Origin: Afipia clevelandensis ATCC 49720
Lineage (GTDB): Bacteria; Pseudomonadota; Alphaproteobacteria; Rhizobiales; Xanthobacteraceae
Reading direction: 5' to 3'
Length of the DNA stretch: 64,000 nucleotides
Assembly (NCBI RefSeq): GCF_000336555.1
Contig: NZ_KB375281.1
Span: 569,815 to 633,814, forward strand
Both the position numbers and the translations under genes were made by a program. Of the stretch, positions 1 through 8,372 are shown piece after piece (position 1 is the first letter of the stretch; every line of letters begins with the position of its first letter). The notes under the pieces are model-generated. The model worked only from the letters and a program-made list of their open reading frames with translations, was not told where the DNA came from and did not search any database.

Positions 1-760
1 GCTCCGCGCCGAGCACTTTTTGCATCTGCGCTGTGAAATCCCGATGCCGAGTGTCGTGGAAGAAGCGAAGGAATTGATCCATCGACCAGATATCCGGCTG
101 ATGTCCCTGATGGATCACACGCCCGGCCAGCGCCAGTTTCGCGACGAGGGCAAGCTGCGGGACTACTATCGCGGCAAGAGCGGTGGTCTGACCGATGCCG
201 AACTCGATGTGATGTTCGAGCGGCGGTTTCTCTATCAAAGGAAATACGGCGAGGCCAATATGCGGGAGATCGTGGCGCTGGCCCACAGCCACGATATTCC
301 GCTCGCCAGTCATGACGATACGACGGACGAGAATGTCGCCGACGCAATCCGCGACCGGGTTTCGGTCGCCGAATTTCCGACCACAATGGAGGCGGCGAGG
401 GGATTGCATCAGGCGGGAATCTCCGTGCTGATGGGTGCGCCGAACGTCGTTCGCGGCGGCTCTCACTCCGGCAACATCGCCGCCGTCGATCTGGCCCGCG
501 AAGGGCTGCTCGACATCATGTCGTCCGACTACATTCCGTCGAGCCTTTTGATGGCGGCGATGCAGTTGCCGCGCCATGTTCCTGCGATTGATCTTGCCGC
601 GGCGGTGCGGACAGTCACCAAGACCGCAGCCGAGGCTGTGGGACTGAGCGACCGTGGGGAGATCGCTGCCGGCAAGCGGGCCGATCTGATCCGTGTTCAC
701 GTCGCGCATGATGTTCCCGCAGTGCGCAGCGTCTGGCGGGAAGGACATCGGGTGGCATGA
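1..760 (+). CDS. phnM: PhnM, alpha-D-ribose 1-methylphosphonate 5-triphosphate diphosphatase (5'-truncated by window edge)
   Basis: The reading frame is open from base 2, so the N-terminal third lies outside the window; about 252 codons are visible against roughly 380 for the family. PhnM is an amidohydrolase-fold enzyme that removes pyrophosphate from ribose 1-methylphosphonate 5-triphosphate in the cytoplasmic C-P lyase pathway. Visible family signatures are HLRCE near the start, LMDHTPGQRQF, the SHDD metal-site motif, the GAPNVVRGGSHSGN segment and SSDYIPSS, followed by the GEIAAGKRADL C-terminal beta-sandwich typical of amidohydrolases. The stop codon overlaps the start of phnN by 4 bases (ATGA), which implies translational coupling. 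The closeness to the pst genes fits control by phosphate starvation. Identity is confident; only the truncation limits it. Confidence 0.93.
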   Translation, partial: LRAEHFLHLRCEIPMPSVVEEAKELIHRPDIRLMSLMDHTPGQRQFRDEGKLRDYYRGKSGGLTDAELDVMFERRFLYQRKYGEANMREIVALAHSHDIPLASHDDTTDENVADAIRDRVSVAEFPTTMEAARGLHQAGISVLMGAPNVVRGGSHSGNIAAVDLAREGLLDIMSSDYIPSSLLMAAMQLPRHVPAIDLAAAVRTVTKTAAEAVGLSDRGEIAAGKRADLIRVHVAHDVPAVRSVWREGHRVA

Positions 761-1335
761 GCGAAACAGTTGTGTTGCCGGACACAAGCGCCGGTTTGAT
801 CGGACCGGGCCGGCTGATCCTCGTTGTTGGCCCCAGCGGCGCGGGCAAGGACACGCTGATCGGTCTTGCTATGGCGGCGCGCACGCAAGACCGCGCGATC
901 GTGTTTCCGCAGCGCGTTGTGACCCGGGAAGCCTCATCGTTCGAGAACAATGAAGCCGTCAGTGCGATCGTCTTCGGGCAGATGCTGGGGCGTGGCGACT
1001 TCGCGTTCCAGTGGGAAGCACACGGTCTGCGTTACGGAATTCCGCGCACGATTGTCGACGACATCCGCGCGGGCCGGACGGTTGTCATCAACGCTTCGCG
1101 CACAATCATCGACTTCGCGCGCCGGTCATATGCTCGTGTCACCGTTGTCGCGGTGATTGCGCCGCCCGATATCCTTGCGCAGCGAGTTGCGGCGAGAGGG
1201 CGTGCCAGTGATGGCCGGATCGATGATCGGCTGCGAAGGGCCGTCAGCAGCCCCGAGCCGGATGCGACCATCAACAATGTGGGTCCCGCCGATGCGCATG
1301 CGGCAGAACTTCTGAAGTTTATCGACGGGGTCTGA
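757..1335 (+). CDS. phnN: PhnN, ribose 1,5-bisphosphokinase
   Basis: This 192-residue protein phosphorylates ribose 1,5-bisphosphate to PRPP and closes the C-P lyase pathway by returning the ribosyl carbon to nucleotide metabolism. It has a guanylate-kinase-like fold with a P-loop, VVGPSGAGKDT, around residues 24-34, the VTREAS and NNEAVSA motifs downstream, and an ARGR segment near residue 147 typical of PhnN. The length matches the family (about 180-195). It starts inside the phnM stop codon (ATGA overlap), so the two are one operon. A 354-base gap with Pho boxes separates it from pstS, which is therefore likely to have its own promoter. Confidence 0.93.
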   Translation: MSETVVLPDTSAGLIGPGRLILVVGPSGAGKDTLIGLAMAARTQDRAIVFPQRVVTREASSFENNEAVSAIVFGQMLGRGDFAFQWEAHGLRYGIPRTIVDDIRAGRTVVINASRTIIDFARRSYARVTVVAVIAPPDILAQRVAARGRASDGRIDDRLRRAVSSPEPDATINNVGPADAHAAELLKFIDGV

Positions 1336-1573
1336 CAGCTCATCACTCTGTGGGCATGCATCTGGATCGAGGTGCATGGGTTTCCAGATTTACAGGTTTT
1401 GACGGGCCTTGAGTCGGCCGGCGTCGATTGCCCGTGACTGTCGTAAACGGGCTTCACAGTCGTTAAAAATTCATTTCCGCTGATTATTCAGCCAGTCTCG
1501 CGTATTTTGAATTTCCTTATAATTTTCAATGCGATATCCGTGTTTCTTCGACGGTATTCCGTGCCGCCGAGAG

Positions 1574-1613
1574 GTGTCACACGACTGTCATCCAACCTCC
1601 ATAAAAGCTCTAT
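1574..1613 (+). promoter_or_regulatory. Tandem Pho boxes upstream of pstS
   Basis: The 354-base gap between phnN and pstS carries four 7-mers at an exact 11-base period: GTGTCAC (1574), CTGTCAT (1585), CCTCCAT (1596) and GCTCTAT (1607). The spacers are 4 bases (ACGA, CCAA, AAAA). This is the architecture of PhoB sites (consensus CTGTCAT half-sites, 11-base spacing), so two adjacent Pho boxes can be drawn. The second half-site is a perfect match and the others are degenerate. The array lies 77-116 bases before the pstS start, a normal activator distance. The remainder of the gap (1336-1573 and 1614-1689) is AT-richer than its surroundings; I see no further gene or clear -10 element in it. Confidence 0.75.
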
Positions 1614-1689
1614 GCCGGACCTCTAAAGAGGCGGCCTCGGGAGCCAATCCCTGACGATTGTGCACCCGCTCACACGATGGAGAGACCCA

Positions 1690-2700
1690 GTGAATTTCAT
1701 CAAAACAGTGGTCGTTGCCGGCCTTGTCGCCGCATCGACTTCGGCATTTGCCGCTGACATCACGGGCGCGGGTGCGACGTTCCCGTTCCCCGTCTATTCA
1801 AAGTGGGCTGACGCCTACAAGAAGGAGACCGGCAACGGTCTGAACTATCAGTCGATCGGTTCGGGCGCCGGCATCAAGCAGATCCAGGCCAAGACCGTGA
1901 CCTTCGGCGCCACCGACGCGCCGCTCAAGGCTGAACAGCTCGAGAAGGACGGCCTGCTCCAGTGGCCGATGGTCATGGGCGCGATCGTCCCGGTCGTGAA
2001 CCTCCCCGGCATCAAGCCGGGCGAACTGGTGCTCTCGGGCGAACTGCTCGGCGACATCTATCTCGGCAAGGTCACCAAGTGGAACGATGCTGCCATCGTC
2101 AAGCTGAACCCGAAGCTGACGCTGCCGGGTGACGCTATCACCGTGGTGCGCCGCTCGGACGGTTCGGGAACCACCTTCAACTTCACCGACTACCTCTCCA
2201 AGGCGAACGCCGAGTGGAAGGCGAAGGTCGGACAGGGCACCGCGGTTGAATGGCCCACCGGCGTCGGCGCCAAGGGTAACGAAGGCGTTGCCGGCAACGT
2301 CGGTCAGACCAAGAACTCGATCGGTTATGTCGAGTACGCCTATGCCAAGCAGAACAAGCTGACCTATGCCGCGATGATCAACAAGGCCGGCAAGACCGTT
2401 CAGCCGACCATTGCTGCGTTCCAGGCTGCGGCGTCCAACGCTGACTGGGCCAAGGCTCCGGGTTACTACGTGATCCTGACCGACCAGCCGGGTGATGCAT
2501 CGTGGCCGATCACCGCTGCGACCTTCATCCTGATGCACAAGACCCCGGTCGACAAGGCTGCGTCGGCTGAAGCCATCAAGTTCTTCAAGTGGTCGTTCGA
2601 GAAGGGCGACAAGATGGCTGAGGAACTCGATTACATCCCGATGCCGGAGCCGGTGGTCAAGCTGATCGAAAAGACCTGGACGGCTGACATCAAGAGCTAA
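1690..2700 (+). CDS. pstS: PstS, periplasmic phosphate-binding protein
   Basis: PstS binds inorganic phosphate in the periplasm and delivers it to the PstCAB importer. I place the start at GTG 1690 rather than the upstream in-frame GTG at 1660: a GGAGAG ribosome-binding site lies just before 1690, and the protein then opens directly with a short signal peptide ([15 protein letters not shown]...[11 protein letters not shown]). The mature N-terminus [15 protein letters not shown] is the hallmark of the family. Other phosphate-binding loops are [15 protein letters not shown] and RSDGSGTT. The 336-residue length is normal. Tandem Pho boxes lie upstream and a strong hairpin terminator directly follows, so pstS can be made in excess over the membrane parts. 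Confidence 0.97.
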   Translation: MNFIKTVVVAGLVAASTSAFAADITGAGATFPFPVYSKWADAYKKETGNGLNYQSIGSGAGIKQIQAKTVTFGATDAPLKAEQLEKDGLLQWPMVMGAIVPVVNLPGIKPGELVLSGELLGDIYLGKVTKWNDAAIVKLNPKLTLPGDAITVVRRSDGSGTTFNFTDYLSKANAEWKAKVGQGTAVEWPTGVGAKGNEGVAGNVGQTKNSIGYVEYAYAKQNKLTYAAMINKAGKTVQPTIAAFQAAASNADWAKAPGYYVILTDQPGDASWPITAATFILMHKTPVDKAASAEAIKFFKWSFEKGDKMAEELDYIPMPEPVVKLIEKTWTADIKS

Positions 2701-2709
2701 GTGAATAAT

Positions 2710-2741
2710 CGGAGGAGAGGCCAAACCTCTCCTCCGTTTTT
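2710..2741 (+). terminator. Rho-independent terminator/attenuator between pstS and pstC
   Basis: An 11-base perfect inverted repeat (CGGAGGAGAGG at 2710-2720 and its complement at 2726-2736) with a 5-base loop is followed by GTTTTT. It begins 9 bases after the pstS stop codon. Being between pstS and pstC, it probably acts as a partial terminator that sets a high PstS:PstCAB ratio; no second Pho box is evident between it and pstC. Confidence 0.88.
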
Positions 2742-2818
2742 CTTCTGGCGGTGGTTCATCCCCGCCTGGATGTATGTGATCGACAGATCTACCAGAGTGA
2801 ATGGGACAGGGGACGAGC

Positions 2819-3820
2819 GTGGCAGAAATGGCCGTTCAGAGCACCTCGATGGACGCAGCAGCCGGACCGTACGATCGCGCGAAAGCTCTGAGTGCTTTCA
2901 AGTTCGGTGACAAGGCATTCTATTGGACGACCCGCGCATGCGCCATTGCGGTTCTCCTTATTCTCGGCGGCATCATTCTCTCCCTGATTGCAGGCGCGTG
3001 GCCTGCGATGAAGGAGTATGGATTTGCATTTCTGTGGACGCAGCGCTGGGCGCCGTCCGCGGACCCTCCTGTGCTCGGCGCGCTGGGTCCGATCTACGGT
3101 ACACTGGTCACGTCGGTCATCGCGATGATGATCGCCATTCCGGTCGGTATCGGCATTGCCATCTTCCTGACCGAACTTTGCCCGCAGTGGCTGCGCCGCC
3201 CGATCGGCATGGCGGTTGAACTACTCGCCGGCGTGCCATCCATCATTTACGGCATGTGGGGCTTCTTCGTGCTGGGACCGTTCCTGGCGAACACGTTCCA
3301 GCCCTTCATGATCCGCATTTTTGACGGCGTTCCCGTTCTGGGTTCGATATTCGCAGGGCCACCGTCCTATCTCAGCCTGTTCAATGCCGCGCTCATCCTA
3401 GCGATTATGGTGCTGCCGTTCATCACCTCGATTTCCGTGGACGTGTTCAAGACGGTGCCGCCGGTTTTGAAGGAAGCGGCCTATGGCGTCGGCTGCACGA
3501 CATGGGAAGTGGTCCGTAACGTTGTCATCCCGTACACGCGGGTGGGTGTGATCGGCGGCATCATGCTGGCGCTGGGTCGCGCGCTTGGCGAAACCATGGC
3601 CGTCACCTTCATCATCGGCAACTCGTTCCGGATATCGTCATCGATCTTTGCGCCTGGCACGACCATTTCGGCGGCGATCGCCAGCGAATTCGCGGAAAGC
3701 GACGGTCTTCACCAGTCTGGCCTCATTCTGCTTGGCCTGCTGCTGTTCGTGCTGACGTTCTTCGTGCTGGCAGCGGCCCGTTTGATGTTGATGCGCCTCG
3801 AAAGCAAGGCGGGGAAGTAA
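2819..3820 (+). CDS. pstC: PstC, phosphate ABC transporter permease
   Basis: PstC is one of the two inner-membrane permease subunits of the high-affinity phosphate importer. I prefer GTG 2819 (333 residues) because AGGGGA sits 6 bases before it; an ATG at 2801 is an in-frame alternative. A hydrophilic 35-residue N-terminus precedes a first membrane segment ([17 protein letters not shown]). The binding-protein-dependent transport region follows, with [14 protein letters not shown], and the EAA loop that contacts the ATPase ([20 protein letters not shown], then [10 protein letters not shown]). Six membrane spans are expected. The stop codon is one base from the pstA ATG. Confidence 0.96.
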   Translation: MAEMAVQSTSMDAAAGPYDRAKALSAFKFGDKAFYWTTRACAIAVLLILGGIILSLIAGAWPAMKEYGFAFLWTQRWAPSADPPVLGALGPIYGTLVTSVIAMMIAIPVGIGIAIFLTELCPQWLRRPIGMAVELLAGVPSIIYGMWGFFVLGPFLANTFQPFMIRIFDGVPVLGSIFAGPPSYLSLFNAALILAIMVLPFITSISVDVFKTVPPVLKEAAYGVGCTTWEVVRNVVIPYTRVGVIGGIMLALGRALGETMAVTFIIGNSFRISSSIFAPGTTISAAIASEFAESDGLHQSGLILLGLLLFVLTFFVLAAARLMLMRLESKAGK

Positions 3821-3821
3821 C

Positions 3822-4667
3822 ATGAATCCGATTTATGCCTCCCGCCGCCGCTGGGACATCGTGATCCGCTTCCTCTGTCTGGGTGCGGCTCTGTTCGGTG
3901 TGACCTGGCTCGCGCTGATCCTGTTCACGCTGCTCTATAACGGTCTCGCCGGCCTGCATCTGAGCATCTTTACCGAAAACACGCCGCCGCCGGGATCGAC
4001 GGAGGGCGGGCTTCTGAACGCCATCGTCGGCTCGATCATCATGACCGTGCTCGGCGTCGGCATCGGTGCGCCCATCGGCCTGTTCGCAGGCACCTATCTG
4101 GCGGAGTACGGCAAGCATGACCGGCTCACATCGGTGATCCGCTTCATCAACGATATTCTGCTCAGTGCGCCCTCGATCATTATCGGTCTGTTCGTCTATG
4201 GCGCGATCGTGGTGCCAATGGGCGGCTTCTCGGCGTTCGCCGGCACGCTGGCGCTGGCCGTGATCGTGATCCCCGTCGTGGTTCGCACGACGGAAGACAT
4301 GCTCGGTCTGGTTCCCAATCCGTTGCGGGAAGCGGCGTCGGCGCTCGGTCTGCCGCGGTCGCTGGTGATCAAGCGCATCGCCTATCGCGCGGCACGTTCG
4401 GGTCTGATCACCGGCGTGCTGCTGGCGACGGCGCGCGTTGCGGGTGAAACCGCGCCGCTTCTGTTCACCGCTCTCAGCAACCAGTTCTTCAGCCTCGATC
4501 TCACCAAGACGATGGCGAACCTGCCGGTGACCATCAACAACTTCGTCCAGAGCCCCTACGAGTACTGGAAGCAGCTCGCATGGACCGGTGCTCTGCTGAT
4601 CACCTTTACCGTACTTGCCCTTAACATTGGCGCGCGCGTTCTCGGCGCCGAGAGGAAAACGAAATGA
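3822..4667 (+). CDS. pstA: PstA, phosphate ABC transporter permease
   Basis: PstA is the second permease subunit of the phosphate importer and pairs with PstC in the inner membrane. The 281-residue protein shows a first membrane helix near residues 15-38, the periplasmic stretch [25 protein letters not shown], and the EAA loop [19 protein letters not shown] that docks on PstB, followed by [14 protein letters not shown]. Length and motif order are canonical. The ATG lies one base after the pstC stop, and the gene end overlaps the pstB start by 4 bases (ATGA), so pstC-A-B are translationally linked. Confidence 0.96.
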   Translation: MNPIYASRRRWDIVIRFLCLGAALFGVTWLALILFTLLYNGLAGLHLSIFTENTPPPGSTEGGLLNAIVGSIIMTVLGVGIGAPIGLFAGTYLAEYGKHDRLTSVIRFINDILLSAPSIIIGLFVYGAIVVPMGGFSAFAGTLALAVIVIPVVVRTTEDMLGLVPNPLREAASALGLPRSLVIKRIAYRAARSGLITGVLLATARVAGETAPLLFTALSNQFFSLDLTKTMANLPVTINNFVQSPYEYWKQLAWTGALLITFTVLALNIGARVLGAERKTK

Positions 4668-5491
4668 GCGAGCAGCTTTCTGTTAGCGTCGATCTTCCCC
4701 GTGGACACGTACCGGGTGCAATCGGTCAGGCCGAGGCCCGGGCCAAGGTGACTGCCCGGGACCTGAACTTCTATTACGGCGAGCATCACGCGCTGAAGAA
4801 CATCAATCTGACGCTCGGCGAAAACCGCGTCACGGCGTTCATCGGCCCGTCAGGCTGCGGCAAGTCCACGTTGCTGCGCATCTTCAACCGCATGTACGAC
4901 CTTTATCCCGGTCAGCGCGCGGTGGGCCAGCTCATGCTGGACAACACCAACATTCTCGATCCGAAGCTCGACCTCAACCTGCTGCGCGCCCGGATCGGCA
5001 TGGTGTTCCAGAAGCCGACGCCGTTCCCGATGACCATTTATGAAAACATCGCTTTCGGCATCCGGCTCTATGAGAAAATCTCGAAGTCGGAGATGGACGG
5101 CCGCGTCGAAGCCGCGCTGAAGGGCGGGGCACTCTGGAACGAGGTCAAGGACAAGCTCAACGCCAGCGGCCTCAGCTTGTCGGGCGGTCAGCAGCAGCGC
5201 CTGTGCATCGCGCGCACCGTCGCGGTTCGCCCGGAAGTCATCCTGTTCGACGAGCCTTGCTCGGCGCTCGATCCGATCTCCACCGCCAAGGTCGAGGAAC
5301 TGATCCAGGAACTGAAGGAAGACTACACGATCGCCATCGTGACGCATAATATGCAGCAGGCGGCGCGTGTGTCGGACAAGACGGCGTTCATGTATCTCGG
5401 CGAACTGATTGAGTTCGACGAAACCAACAAGATCTTCACGTCGCCAACCGATCGGCGCACGCAAGATTACATCACCGGCCGCTTCGGCTGA
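4664..5491 (+). CDS. pstB: PstB, phosphate ABC transporter ATP-binding protein
   Basis: PstB hydrolyses ATP on the cytoplasmic face to power phosphate import. The 275-residue protein has Walker [10 protein letters not shown] near residues 64-72, the Q-loop [10 protein letters not shown], the ABC signature LSGGQQQRL, Walker [14 protein letters not shown] and the switch histidine in IVTHNMQQA. It ends with the typical DYITGRFG tail. A roughly 27-residue N-terminal extension precedes the nucleotide-binding domain. The ATG overlaps the pstA stop by 4 bases; phoU follows after 26 bases. Confidence 0.97.
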   Translation: MSEQLSVSVDLPRGHVPGAIGQAEARAKVTARDLNFYYGEHHALKNINLTLGENRVTAFIGPSGCGKSTLLRIFNRMYDLYPGQRAVGQLMLDNTNILDPKLDLNLLRARIGMVFQKPTPFPMTIYENIAFGIRLYEKISKSEMDGRVEAALKGGALWNEVKDKLNASGLSLSGGQQQRLCIARTVAVRPEVILFDEPCSALDPISTAKVEELIQELKEDYTIAIVTHNMQQAARVSDKTAFMYLGELIEFDETNKIFTSPTDRRTQDYITGRFG

Positions 5492-5517
5492 CGCGCATAT
5501 CGCGGGAGAGAATGATC

Positions 5518-6234
5518 ATGGGTTCAGAACATACCGCCAAGGCGTTCGATGACGACCTCCAGGAGCTCAACCGGCTTGTCGCTGAAATGGGCGGCCTTGC
5601 CGAACGGCAGATCGTCGATTCCGTCGATGCGCTGATCCGCCGGGACGTCGCACTCGGAAAACGCGTCGTTGCCGCCGATCTCGAAATCGACAAGTTGCAG
5701 CACCTGATCGAGGAGCGTGCCGTTCTCACCATTGCGCGCCGCCAGCCGATGGCTGTCGACCTGCGAGAGATCGTAAGTTCGATGCGTGTTGCGACCGATC
5801 TCGAGCGGATCGGCGACCTGTCCAAGAACATCGGAAAGCGCGTCGCGGCGCTGGACAGCGATTTCCATCCGCTGAAGCTGATCCGCGGCCTGGAGCACAT
5901 GACCGACCTCGTCCAGTCGCAGGTCAAGTCGGTGCTCGACGCCTACGCGGCGCACGATCTGCCCGCCGCCATGACGGTCTGGAAGGGCGACGAGGAGGTC
6001 GATGCGATCTGCACATCGCTGTTCCGTGAGCTTCTGACCTATATGATGGAAGACCCGCGCAATATCGGCTTCTGTATCCATCTGATGTTCTGCGCCAAGA
6101 ACATCGAGCGGATCGGCGACCATGCGACCAACATCGCCGAGACGGTGTTCTACATGATCGAGGGCCAGCAGATGATCGACCAGCGCCCGAAAGGCGACAT
6201 GACGACTTTTGCCACCGCCGCGTCGGGAAGCTAA
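5518..6234 (+). CDS. phoU: PhoU, phosphate signalling regulator
   Basis: PhoU couples the state of the Pst transporter to the PhoR/PhoB two-component system and holds signalling off when phosphate is plentiful. Two PhoU helical-bundle domains are visible, each with the family metal-binding type motif: ATDLERIGDLSKNIGKR near residues 80-96 and CAKNIERIGDHATNIAE near residues 189-205. I choose the second of two ATGs (5518, 238 residues) because GGGAGAG at 5504-5510 is 7 bases from it but only 1 base from the ATG at 5512. It lies between pstB and phoB in a single operon. Confidence 0.95.
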   Translation: MGSEHTAKAFDDDLQELNRLVAEMGGLAERQIVDSVDALIRRDVALGKRVVAADLEIDKLQHLIEERAVLTIARRQPMAVDLREIVSSMRVATDLERIGDLSKNIGKRVAALDSDFHPLKLIRGLEHMTDLVQSQVKSVLDAYAAHDLPAAMTVWKGDEEVDAICTSLFRELLTYMMEDPRNIGFCIHLMFCAKNIERIGDHATNIAETVFYMIEGQQMIDQRPKGDMTTFATAASGS

Positions 6235-6259
6235 ACTAGAATCAACTGAAGGATCGCGC

Positions 6260-6967
6260 ATGAGCGCCCGAATTCTTGTTGTCGAAGATGAAGAAGCGTT
6301 GACTACGCTTCTTCGCTACAATCTCGATGCCGAGGGCTATGAGGTCGAGACCGTCGCGCGCGGCGACGACGCGGATACCCGGCTCAAGGAACACATTCCT
6401 GATCTTATCGTTCTCGATTGGATGCTTCCCGGCCTGTCCGGTATCGAACTGTGCCGCCGGCTGCGTGCCCGTCCCGAAACCAAGCAGATCCCGATCATCA
6501 TGCTGACCGCGCGCGGCGAGGAAAGCGAACGGGTCCGGGGACTTGCGACCGGCGCGGACGACTACATCGTCAAGCCGTTCTCGGTTCCTGAGCTGCTGGC
6601 CCGGGTCAAGGGCTTGCTGCGCCGGGCAAGCCCGGAGCGCCTCGCCACGGTTCTGGCGTTCGGTGATATCGAACTGGACCGCGATCGCCGCCGTGTCGCG
6701 CGGTCTGGCCGTCCGATCGATCTCGGCCCAACCGAATACCGTTTGTTGGAGTTCTTCCTGGAACATCCGGGGCGTGTATTCAGCCGCGAGCAGTTGCTCG
6801 ACGGCGTTTGGGGCCGCGACATCTATATCGACGAGCGTACGGTGGACGTTCACATCGGCCGGCTGCGGAAGCTGCTCAATCTCGGGCGCGAATCCGACCC
6901 GATCCGCACTGTGCGCGGCGCAGGTTATGCGCTTGACGACCGCTTCGCCAAGGCCGAGCAGACCTGA
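6260..6967 (+). CDS. phoB: PhoB, phosphate-regulon response regulator
   Basis: PhoB is an OmpR-family response regulator that binds Pho boxes and activates phosphate-starvation genes, presumably including the pst operon upstream. The receiver domain (residues 1-120) has the acidic pair D10/E11, the phospho-acceptor D53 in VLDWMLPG, T83 and K105 in VKPFSVPE. The C-terminal winged helix (residues 135-232) shows the recognition region RTVDVHIGRLRKLL. The start at 6260 (235 residues) has GAAGGA before it; the longer in-frame reading from 6209 would overlap phoU and add an unrelated sequence. No phoR gene is next to it, although a PhoR-type kinase is the usual partner. Confidence 0.95.
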   Translation: MSARILVVEDEEALTTLLRYNLDAEGYEVETVARGDDADTRLKEHIPDLIVLDWMLPGLSGIELCRRLRARPETKQIPIIMLTARGEESERVRGLATGADDYIVKPFSVPELLARVKGLLRRASPERLATVLAFGDIELDRDRRRVARSGRPIDLGPTEYRLLEFFLEHPGRVFSREQLLDGVWGRDIYIDERTVDVHIGRLRKLLNLGRESDPIRTVRGAGYALDDRFAKAEQT

Positions 6968-7017
6968 GCCCATTCAGTCCGGTGCAAGGTCCTGCGGCCT
7001 TATTAGGGCTTCGAGGG

Positions 7018-7067
7018 CGAGCAGCCGAGTTATCCCTCTGAGCTATGAAGAGGTGACCGGCTGCTCG
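7018..7067. other. Long imperfect hairpin in the phoB-pqqA gap
   Basis: The 249-base gap between phoB and pqqA contains a perfect 10-base inverted repeat, CGAGCAGCCG at 7018-7027 and CGGCTGCTCG at 7058-7067. Nested inside it is a 5-base pair, CCTCT at 7035-7039 and AGAGG at 7049-7053. There is no T-tract, so it is not a standard terminator. On the minus strand the inner part reads TAGCTCAGAGGGATAA, resembling a tRNA D-arm, but no complete tRNA can be folded. It could be a 5' leader structure of the pqq transcript, a weak phoB terminator, or a fossil. I see nothing else definite in the gap. Confidence 0.4.
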
Positions 7068-7216
7068 GGTCATTGCTGCGCCGCACACCGTGGCGAGAGT
7101 CACAATCTTGTGCCGCCAGGCTCTGAAATTCCTTGGTGCGGTTTGGAAACTCCGTGTTAGCCTCGTCGTTGACGAGGGCGACAGAGTCCCGTCCGCAATG
7201 GGCAAGGAGACCAATA

Positions 7217-7297
7217 ATGGCCTGGAAGACCCCAAGGATCGTTGAAGTTCCGGTCGGCATGGAAATCAACATGTACGCCTGCGCGGCACGGAAGTAG
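7217..7297 (+). CDS. pqqA: PqqA, PQQ precursor peptide (26 residues)
   Basis: This tiny gene encodes the ribosomal peptide whose Glu and Tyr side chains become pyrroloquinoline quinone. The peptide begins MAWKTPRIVEVP and ends MYACAARK. Glu16 and Tyr20 sit in the invariant E-x3-Y spacing (GMEINMY) that PqqE cross-links, preceded by the conserved VPVG segment. A strong AAGGAGA ribosome-binding site at 7204-7210 lies 6 bases from the ATG. It is the first gene of pqqABCDE, and a 148-base gap with a hairpin separates it from pqqB. Pro12 lies four residues before the reactive Glu, which matters for the peptidase at the operon end. The size and the E/Y spacing make the call secure. Confidence 0.95.
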   Translation: MAWKTPRIVEVPVGMEINMYACAARK

Positions 7298-7332
7298 CGC
7301 GGTTACAAGTATCAGGCTTTCCTTCAAGCGAT

Positions 7333-7391
7333 CCGGTTTCCTCTGGAATTCCTTGGGTTAAGGGGGTTCCTGAGCGAGACCGGTTTGTTTG
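7333..7391 (+). terminator. Possible attenuating hairpin between pqqA and pqqB
   Basis: In the 148-base pqqA-pqqB gap, CCGGTTTC (7333-7340) can pair with GAGACCGG (7376-7383), eight pairs including one G-U. The palindrome GGAATTCC lies inside at 7346-7353, and the T-rich TTTGTTTG follows at 7384-7391. A partial terminator here would favour the abundant pqqA message over the enzymes, as reported for other pqq operons. The stem is interrupted by a long loop, so strength is uncertain. Confidence 0.4.
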
Positions 7392-7445
7392 TGCCTGTGG
7401 AATGCGATGATCCTTCACATGTTGGCTTGGTGAGAGCGAAGTCTC

Positions 7446-8372
7446 ATGCGCATCGTCGTACTTGGGGCCGCGGCGGGTGGTGGTGTTCCCCAATGGAACT
7501 GCAATTGCGCAATTTGCAAGGCCGCGCGCGACGAGCGCCCGGAGTTACGGGCAACACAGGCGTCGATCGCAGTCAGCGCCGATGGTGAGCATTGGTTTCT
7601 GATCAACGCATCGCCGGATGTGCGTCAGCAGGTGATCGCGACGCCGCAGCTTCATCCCGGGGCCGGCCATTTGCGACATAGTCCTATCGCCGGGGTGATC
7701 CTGACCAATGGCGAGGTCGATGCCGTCGCCGGGCTGTTGTCGCTGCGCGAAGGCTGGTCATTTTCGATCTACGCGCACCAGCGCGTCCTCGATATCCTCA
7801 AGTCCAACAGCATTTTCAATGTGCTCGATGAAAAGCGGGTCAGGCGCGAGGCGATTGAATGTGGCCGGGCGTTTGAACCGCGACACGCGGACGGAACATC
7901 ATCCGGCCTGGAAGTGCTTCCATTCGCGGCTCCCGGAAAGCGGGCATGGTATCTGGAAAACGAGACCGATCCTGGAGGCGGCGGCGATGGCGGAGACACG
8001 CTCGGTCTGCGGATCGCTGACAAGCGGACCGGGGAATATCTCTATTTTCTCGCAGCCTGCGCCGGGCTCACGCCAGACATCAAGCAGCGCCTTCAGGGCG
8101 CGCCGCTGGTTTTCTTTGACGGGACGCTTTGGCGCGACGATGAATTGATCGCGGCAGGCTTGGGAGCGAAAACAGGGCAGCGAATGGGCCACATGTCCAT
8201 GTCGGGCCCGGACGGTGCGATGGCCGCGCTCGCCGATCTTGGCATCACCCGAAAGATTTTTCTGCATATCAACAATTCGAATCCAGTGCTTTTGCGGGAG
8301 TCCGAGGAGCGTCAGGCTGCCGAACGTGCGGGCTGGCAAATTCCTTTCGATGGAATGGAGATCACGCTTTGA
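7446..8372 (+). CDS. pqqB: PqqB, PQQ biosynthesis metallo-hydrolase
   Basis: PqqB is a metallo-beta-lactamase-fold protein of PQQ synthesis, thought to act as a hydroxylase or oxidase on the cross-linked Glu-Tyr intermediate before PqqC. The 308-residue protein opens with the diagnostic RIVVLGAAAGGGVPQWNC, which includes the zinc-binding CNCAICKAAR cysteines. ILTNGEVDAVAGLLSLREG (residues 83-101) corresponds to the altered metal-site region. FFDGTLWRDDEL and MGHMSMSG are conserved C-terminal motifs. The stop overlaps the TTG start of pqqC. Confidence 0.96.
   Translation: MRIVVLGAAAGGGVPQWNCNCAICKAARDERPELRATQASIAVSADGEHWFLINASPDVRQQVIATPQLHPGAGHLRHSPIAGVILTNGEVDAVAGLLSLREGWSFSIYAHQRVLDILKSNSIFNVLDEKRVRREAIECGRAFEPRHADGTSSGLEVLPFAAPGKRAWYLENETDPGGGGDGGDTLGLRIADKRTGEYLYFLAACAGLTPDIKQRLQGAPLVFFDGTLWRDDELIAAGLGAKTGQRMGHMSMSGPDGAMAALADLGITRKIFLHINNSNPVLLRESEERQAAERAGWQIPFDGMEITL

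Noticed and set aside
6990-7090. Possible tRNA gene on the minus strand in the phoB-pqqA gap
   Set aside because: The D-arm-like TAGCTCAG is present, but no acceptor stem, T-arm or anticodon arm can be paired, so it is not a functional tRNA.
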